A stretch of 64,000 nucleotides of DNA from Craterostigma plantagineum (Eukaryota; Streptophyta; Magnoliopsida; Lamiales; Linderniaceae): NCBI GenBank assembly GCA_027422505.1, contig JAPQWV010000727.1, forward strand, positions 1 to 64,000, given 5' to 3'. Made by a program: the position numbers and the translations under genes. The notes under the pieces are model-generated. The model was not told where the DNA came from and searched no databases. It was given only the letters and a program-made list of their open reading frames with translations. Below are positions 58,950 to 64,000 of this stretch, piece after piece. The number at the start of each line of letters is the position of its first letter. Within the stretch, counting starts at the first letter, position 1.

Positions 58950-61900
58950 ATGGTGCGACTGATTGATGAGGTTTTCGCTTCAAAGGACTGGGCACAGAAA
59001 TCACCCAACAACTTGCAACTTGACTTTGACAACACCTCCTGCCCAGATCCTATTATTGTCAAAATTCCAGCAAACCACCTCTGAAAACAGCCCTAAATAA
59101 CACAGAGGATGTCCCGGAAGTCTATGTCCAACAATTCTGGTCCACCCTTCAAAACCCAACAAATAATCCAAAAATAACCCGTCTTTCCGCTATAATTGAC
59201 AACACCATAGTTGTCTTTACCCAACCATTCTTCGCTCCCTACTAAACCCACCATACTCACTACTATATGATCCCCATCCCTCTAACGATGACCTGATCCG
59301 GGACTTCTATATACATGGGCCACAAACTAAACTCCCAAAACACCATTCACCTTCCTGACTTCAACGCAAAAAATATTCCTGGACCCTGGCGGACCCTATT
59401 TCTGGTCATCAACAAATGCCTCTCATCGAAGCACGCTGGGTCTGACAAATGCAACCGCAACATCTTGCTTATCTTCCATGGGATCGTCTTCAACAAAAAT
59501 TATGATGTCGCACAACTAATCTGGACGGACATCCTAGATCAACTACGAAGGCGAAGTCTCGGATCCACTAAGCCAGTACTGCCTTACCTACGGTGGCTCC
59601 CTGTCATCGTCTAACACTCTGTGGATCTTCATCCGAAATAGAGCGTCGACAACGGACCGAGGAGTATCACGCTCCAAAACTCACCAAGATCCAGTCGACA
59701 AAGACCAAGTTCGATCATGAGGCCATGATAATACCAGACCACCTATTTCGGCTCCTCGATGCAAACCGAACCGGAGCTACGAAGATATCTACGCGCAAAA
59801 ACCTTGACGCTGTTCCCATGGCTGAGCCCACCACTGAACCTAACCCAGGGACAAGCCAACCCTCACAGCCAAATGTAGGTCTAGGAAGATCTTCATCCCC
59901 AAAGCCAAAACACAAGCGAAATCCAAAGGGGATGACAGAGCAGTCAACAGGAACGACGTACTAAATAGAAACATGACCGTACTCCTCAGCCCACTAGTCC
60001 ACAAATAAGCCGGAACGAGCCAATAGGTGCAGGGATGACTTTGTCTTCCCCCGAGTAGAAGTTGCGACATCGGGTCCGATCGCGCAAACTACCCTTCCCA
60101 GCAACTCAATCATTCCCAACAGATGATTGTTTCAGATACACACGAGGTACCACGTCAACCATCACCACCTCGATCGGAGGGGGTTGATGTATCAAGCAGT
60201 CCTCCGCCTCATACTGTAATTTCTTGGATCACGACCAGTCTAGTGCCCTCACAATCCATAATTTTTCCATTTTCTAGGACATTACAATGTTTCTGCACCT
60301 CTAGATCTTAATGATCTAGATCGAATGCTCCACAATGTCTCCGTACTAGAGTCTAGAACGGAACTGAGCGAAAGCCCCAACGTAGTCAACATCACTGCAG
60401 TTACGACCTTGGGCCATCAATCTGAGTCTGTCAGCATTGATGTCAACGATGAGCCTAAGTGGCCTCGGTTCTTCAAGTGCTGTGCAAACAGGCGGCACAT
60501 CAGTGTACCCTCTACTGATGTTGTGACGACGGAACGTCTTCGTGACTCCGTCAGGTTATTTTCCCCATTCATGACGGAGGCCAGGCTGAATGATCGACTC
60601 GCGGAGTTCGCAAAGATCGAGAAACACCATCATGACCCAAGTATACAGCGCACTTGGTACCTCTTCTCGAGACAAAGGCAAAGGCCCCGTCACCGAAAAC
60701 GTACCCTCTCAAGCCGACCCATCTCCTGACTCTGACGCGGCCCGTGGAACGTTCCAATCATGGAACTCGTCGATGTTCTGCTGGCCCGACTCCGCACTGC
60801 ACTAAAGCTAACTGCGTACGAAGTGGAGGTGCTCAGATGTCTGGAGCTTCCTTTCAACCCACCTAACCCCGGCGAGGCCCCAGTCATCCCAACAAACACG
60901 TGACGATCTTGACGGTGGCGATCGTCCGAGGGGGAGAAGACACGAGAGACAGGGCCTCAGCCTCCTCAACAGTCACAGCCACAGCCTAGAGCCACCCAAA
61001 CCTACTAGAACAAGACCACCTACACCTACCCAAACCAGAAAAATCACTCGAACTACTACCAAAAGACAATGCAACCGTTCCTCGTCATCAGCCATGAGTC
61101 TTTCACCGCCTAGCCTTACAACCCAAGAATCTCCTTCGATCCTCCATCCTCACCTACTCTATCCCTTTAGTCAAATGTATCGATCGTATCTCTTGAAACA
61201 CTTTACAACCCACACACAGCGGTAAAAAAAATACATCTTCAACGACGATTGGTTAACAAAGCCGATGCATCCAGCCTTGCCAAGGGCTACTGGACAATGC
61301 CAGATTCTTTTTGATGAAGGCAAACGTTAGCCTGGCCCTTATCGACGATGATGAACTCGAGGAAGGTGAAGACTACGAAGTAGACATCCAGAACTTCCCG
61401 AGCTTCTCAAACACGTCATCGTCGATGAGGAGTGCCCCCCTCGAAGTCGAAGATAGGAGAGAAAACAGAAGCCAACGTGGGAAAATGTCAAAGTGATCGC
61501 TCATATCAAGAAGAGATACGGAGAAGAATCTGGAGGAAGGAAGATAGGATCAAGACGTTAGACGAGCTTGATTTAAGAGGCCTAACTCATCTCCTGAGAC
61601 CAATCGTTATATGATACCTGCTCTCTCTTCGTAGAGGGCTTGTGTGGAGGGGAAAGATACCAACATTGACACTCTTAGAAGAGAAAGAAGGAAAGGCCAG
61701 AATCAGCAAAATCTTGGGAGTACGACGAGGTCGTCTCGACTTCTATGAATATCCTATCTACAAAGTGCAGCGAGAGAAGATGGGACGGTCGAGGAGGAAC
61801 TGACTGAAGGCGATCTCTCCTACATCAGAGGTGAAGACGTTGATCAGATACTGGGAAGCTTCAGATTTCTTTGAAACACTCCAGAATCAAGACTTAAAAG

Positions 61901-62389
61901 TGGGATACGTCGCTCTTAAGCGATTCATGATGCGCCAAATCAAGTTCAAACTCGACTCGCGATCTTCAAATGGCGGTAGAAAGCAACATGAAAAGGGTGA
62001 ACCTGACAAAGCCATACTTTGAAGTCCCCGACCCAAGTCTTGGTGAAGGCCACATAATCAATGAAGCCAACGATCCATCAGTGGTCTACATCAACTATAA
62101 GGGAGAAAAGAGGCTGATGAACATCCGAGATTGCCAAATTCAGCGATGGAACACTGCTGATCATTCGGAGCAAACTCGAAAGGATTCTGGAGCAGCTAAG
62201 GTTCGAAGAAGCAGAAGTCCAGGAGAAGTACGAGATGCTGATTAACATCATTTCGGAACGAATATCATTACGAAGAACGATACGATCATACGAGTTCAGA
62301 CTTCGACTCAGGAAAATCGGTCTATGCTGTGGAGAAACCCAGGAAGAAGAAGACACCAATGACACCAAAGCAAAAAGGATGCTAAAGGG
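58950..62389 (+). pseudogene. Broken ORF3 of the second copia family
   Basis: ATG at 58950 opens a region collinear with ORF3 of the 14-kb element: LIDEVFASKDWAQKSPNN and PDPIIVKIP, then in another frame VYVQQFWSTL, then ARTLFLVINKC-like sequence (59380-59430) and LPYLRWLPVIV (59578-59612). The Pro/Ser-rich middle is scattered over 59,600-61,300. The C-terminal part has VGYVALKRFMMRQI (61898-61940), NDPSVVYINYKGEKRL and ISERISLRRTIRSYEFRLRL (about 62,245-62,305). Many stops and shifts are present. Identity to the other family is modest, but domain order and key phrases persist. Confidence 0.82.
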
Positions 62390-62394
62390 GAGAT
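62383..62394 (+). promoter_or_regulatory. Polypurine tract of the second copia family
   Basis: TAAAGGGGAGAT abuts the LTR start and is similar to the AAAGGGGGAGAT tract of the 14-kb element. Confidence 0.88.
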
Positions 62395-62701
62395 TGTTAG
62401 GGAACATTTTGTAGCATCCTTTAATTTATGTAATATTGGGTTAATATGTGTTATTTAGTGGGTTTGTAGTAGTTTGGGGTGACTTAGTATATTAGTAAGA
62501 GTTGGGACCGGGCTTTAATATACCAAATACTTGTGGATAAAGCCTTAACTTACCCTAATAGGGTTATCAAAAGAATTGAAAAGGTATGCCACCTTGTACT
62601 TTTCCTTAGAAAACACACTAACACGAAACTCAAGGTGTTCATCACGTTTTTTACATTCAAACCTTTCTTTTGATCCTTGTTTGGTAATAAAAGGGCCAAC
62701 A
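62395..62701 (+). repeat. 3' LTR of the second copia family
   Basis: 307 bp from TGTTAGGGAACATTTTG to AAAGGGCCAACA. The ends resemble those of the other family (TGTTAGG...CCAACA) and so does the AACCTTTCTTTTGATCCTTGTTTGG segment in part, but the rest differs. No paired 5' LTR exists in the window, so no target duplication or age can be derived. The right limit rests on the CA end and on similarity to the other family's LTR end. Confidence 0.87.
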
Positions 62702-62790
62702 AGTGTCCGTATTTTATATGATAAATCAAGTATTCGAATTCGAAATTTAAGTAGTTTGTGTTCGAATTCAGGCATTTTTGTCATAAATAA
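62702..62790 (+). repeat. Possible highly diverged satellite scrap
   Basis: GTATTTTATATGATAAATCA with the following AGTATTCGA matches the satellite stretch around the EcoRI box at about 22 of 29 positions, and GAAATTTAAGTAGTTT nearby resembles the GAAATTAAGTACTTT box. The order of the two boxes differs from the standard monomer. If real, it is an old array edge beyond the retroelement. Chance similarity in A/T-rich DNA is possible. Confidence 0.35.
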
Positions 62791-63259
62791 CATATAATAA
62801 GGAAACAAACCAGTTATTCATTAATAAGCATTTATAGTCTAAGCCACTTCGAGAGCCTTAACACTATTCCTACTTCGTATATTCTCACTTGGAGGTGTTG
62901 CAGTTCGAGCCACATCACAGCTTGGTGGTTCATCAATCAAAATGCACGCACCGCACCTCATTGGTTAATCCTTGCAAAATCCTGCATTTGTTCCGTAAGG
63001 GTGAGGGCTGAATAGAGATAAAAGGAATTGAGTGGGCGAAAGGAAAAGAAAAGAACTAGTAAGAAAACAAAACTAAGTTTAAATAAACCAAGAAAAAAAG
63101 CAATTTCTTCCAAAATGGTGAAAGGAAAGGACAGCAAAGCTAATGAATCATTCTCCTGGGGTTCTTTACCTCATCAATTTCAATGATCCAAACACAGCGT
63201 AAGAGTATTGGGTTGAAAAAAAAATGAAGGATTCAAGAAATTAAGAGCTCACTCACCAT
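62791..63259. other. Unassigned flank
   Basis: No satellite, no retroelement match and no credible open frame on either strand. A/T-rich, with A-runs near 63095 and 63218. I see nothing I can name. Confidence 0.6.
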
Positions 63260-63602
63260 TCAATTGAATTTGAATACCCCCGATGGAATTGGAAGCTCGC
63301 CGCCTCCTCCTACCCCAAATCCGAGCGTTGCTGGTTAGGCTCGTCATCTTCTTCTTCGAGCCAACAGGTCTTCGAGTATCTTCACAGCCTTCTCGTAGAT
63401 CTCAGTGTTATCGTGCTCTGAAGGTTCTCAATCTTCTCGAGCCCAAATGCATCGTCGATCATCTGAGGAATACGTTGACATTGCCTACGGTGTTTTATCG
63501 CTTCCCCAACCTTGAGAATCTTCTCGAGGCCTTCGAGGCACACAGTCACGATTCTCGGGTCGGGGCATACTAGGAGACTGCACAGAGGTGATATGCACCG
63601 GC
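63260..63602 (-). pseudogene. Importin subunit alpha, 3'-end fragment
   Basis: Nuclear-import adaptor that binds classical nuclear localisation signals; only its C-terminal end is left. On the minus strand, from 63602 leftward, the translation reads PLCSLLVCPDPRIVTVCLEG, then LEKILKVGEA, then QMIDDAFGLEKIENLQS, the end of the ARM-repeat region of plant importin alpha. After a shift come EIYEKAVKIL and, after another, WLEEEDDEPNQQ. A third frame gives GELPIPSGVFKFN and a stop (TGA, 63262-63260), the usual C-terminal tail. At least three frameshifts in 340 bp mean it cannot encode a working protein. Homology stops abruptly at ~63602, so it is a partial copy or the last exon of a decayed gene. 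The plus-strand open frame 63283-63573 is its shadow. Confidence 0.85.
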
Positions 63603-64000
63603 ACTTACCAAGAAAACCTGAGGGCCGGGAAAGAGGAGGCAGTTGGGAATTTATTTCCTTTTTTTGGCTTACATTATTTTTTTGGTTTTGTATGATATGG
63701 GTGGTGGCGTTGTTATAAGTACATAGAAATTAAGGGTTGTAATTTTAAGACAATAAATGTCAAAATTAAAGCAATTTGAGAACACCTAAATTTAAAGGTT
63801 GCAATTGTCGGTCAATAAGTTCGCCATTGACGCAATTTGAGGAGAATTAAACACCATAATTTTGAAACTTTTTTTCATCAAATACTTTAATTTTGTTGTT
63901 GTCCTAAAATTGCACTATTTAAGTTAGGTGTCTTCAGTTTCGAAACTAATTGTCCTAATATCTCCATCACCTAATTTAGGTTTCCTTAAAATGCCACTTC
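63603..64000. other. Unassigned A/T-rich flank
   Basis: Upstream of the importin-alpha fragment in its own orientation. I find no further importin-alpha coding sequence, no convincing exon and no repeat unit. It could be intron or unrelated sequence. Confidence 0.5.

Larger units (their letters stand above)
52947..62701 (+). mobile_element. Second Ty1/copia family, 5'-truncated element with ORF3
   Basis: Plus-strand element that begins inside the gag-pol linker right after satellite GCTTGATAAA and ends with a 307-bp 3' LTR. Its proteins are clearly related to those of the 14-kb element but differ throughout, and its LTR is unrelated over most of its length, so it is a separate family. Retained in order are a linker piece, PR-INT, RT-RNaseH, four PPT-like boxes, a motif-rich spacer, a broken ORF3, a PPT and the LTR. 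The 5' LTR, leader and gag (about 3.6 kb by comparison with the other element) are missing. Many frameshifts and stops show that it is old. Confidence 0.94.

Noticed and set aside
63283..63573. Plus-strand 96-codon open frame in the right flank
   Set aside because: The opposite strand reads as importin alpha, so this is a shadow frame.

Overview
The window is a repeat-dominated stretch of a flowering-plant nuclear genome, probably a eudicot. The evidence is an initiator-Met-tRNA primer site behind a 298-bp LTR, plant-type Ty1/copia polyproteins, a plant L1-type LINE with a zf-RVT domain, and a decayed plant-type importin-alpha 3' end. I cannot name the species. I found no intact host gene, tRNA, rRNA or CRISPR array.

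Layout, left to right: (1) 1-2444, tandem satellite with a ~219-bp monomer. (2) 2445-~6797, minus-strand, 5'-truncated Ty1/copia fragment (3' LTR, PPT, broken ORF3). (3) ~6798-12981, satellite. (4) 12982-27138, a complete 14,157-bp Ty1/copia element with two 298-bp LTRs and a 5-bp target duplication (AGGAT). (5) 27139-34263, satellite. (6) 34264-36642, a 5'-truncated LINE with a poly-A tail and a 13-bp target duplication. (7) 36643-52946, satellite with strong higher-order structure. (8) 52947-62701, a second, related but distinct 5'-truncated Ty1/copia element with a 307-bp 3' LTR. (9) 62702-64000, non-array flank with a possible diverged satellite scrap and a minus-strand importin-alpha pseudogene.

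The satellite totals about 32 kb (roughly 145 monomers). Its monomer is 3 x 73 nt and one antisense frame has no stop, so open frames run through several monomers; I read this as a by-product of period and composition, not as genes. Local amplification is layered: an 852-bp unit (x2), a 1,707-bp unit (x3, nearly identical), a ~1.3-kb unit at the left edge and a ~3.6-kb block present about 2.6 times. The LINE sits in only one copy of that block; the matching empty site survives in another.

The two copia families share an architecture: gag with a CCHC knuckle, a long coiled-coil-rich linker, a stop codon just before the protease, PR-INT-RT-RNaseH, a cluster of polypurine (PPT-like) boxes, a long noncoding spacer packed with a short degenerate motif, then a ~1.2-kb-codon third ORF of unknown function, a terminal PPT and the LTR. 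Each family has its own version of the spacer motif. All copies here are broken, and both RTs have lost the second Asp of the YVDD box. The most interesting material is the ORF3 plus motif-array design, the conserved stop/acceptor-like junction before pol, and the satellite's nested higher-order history.
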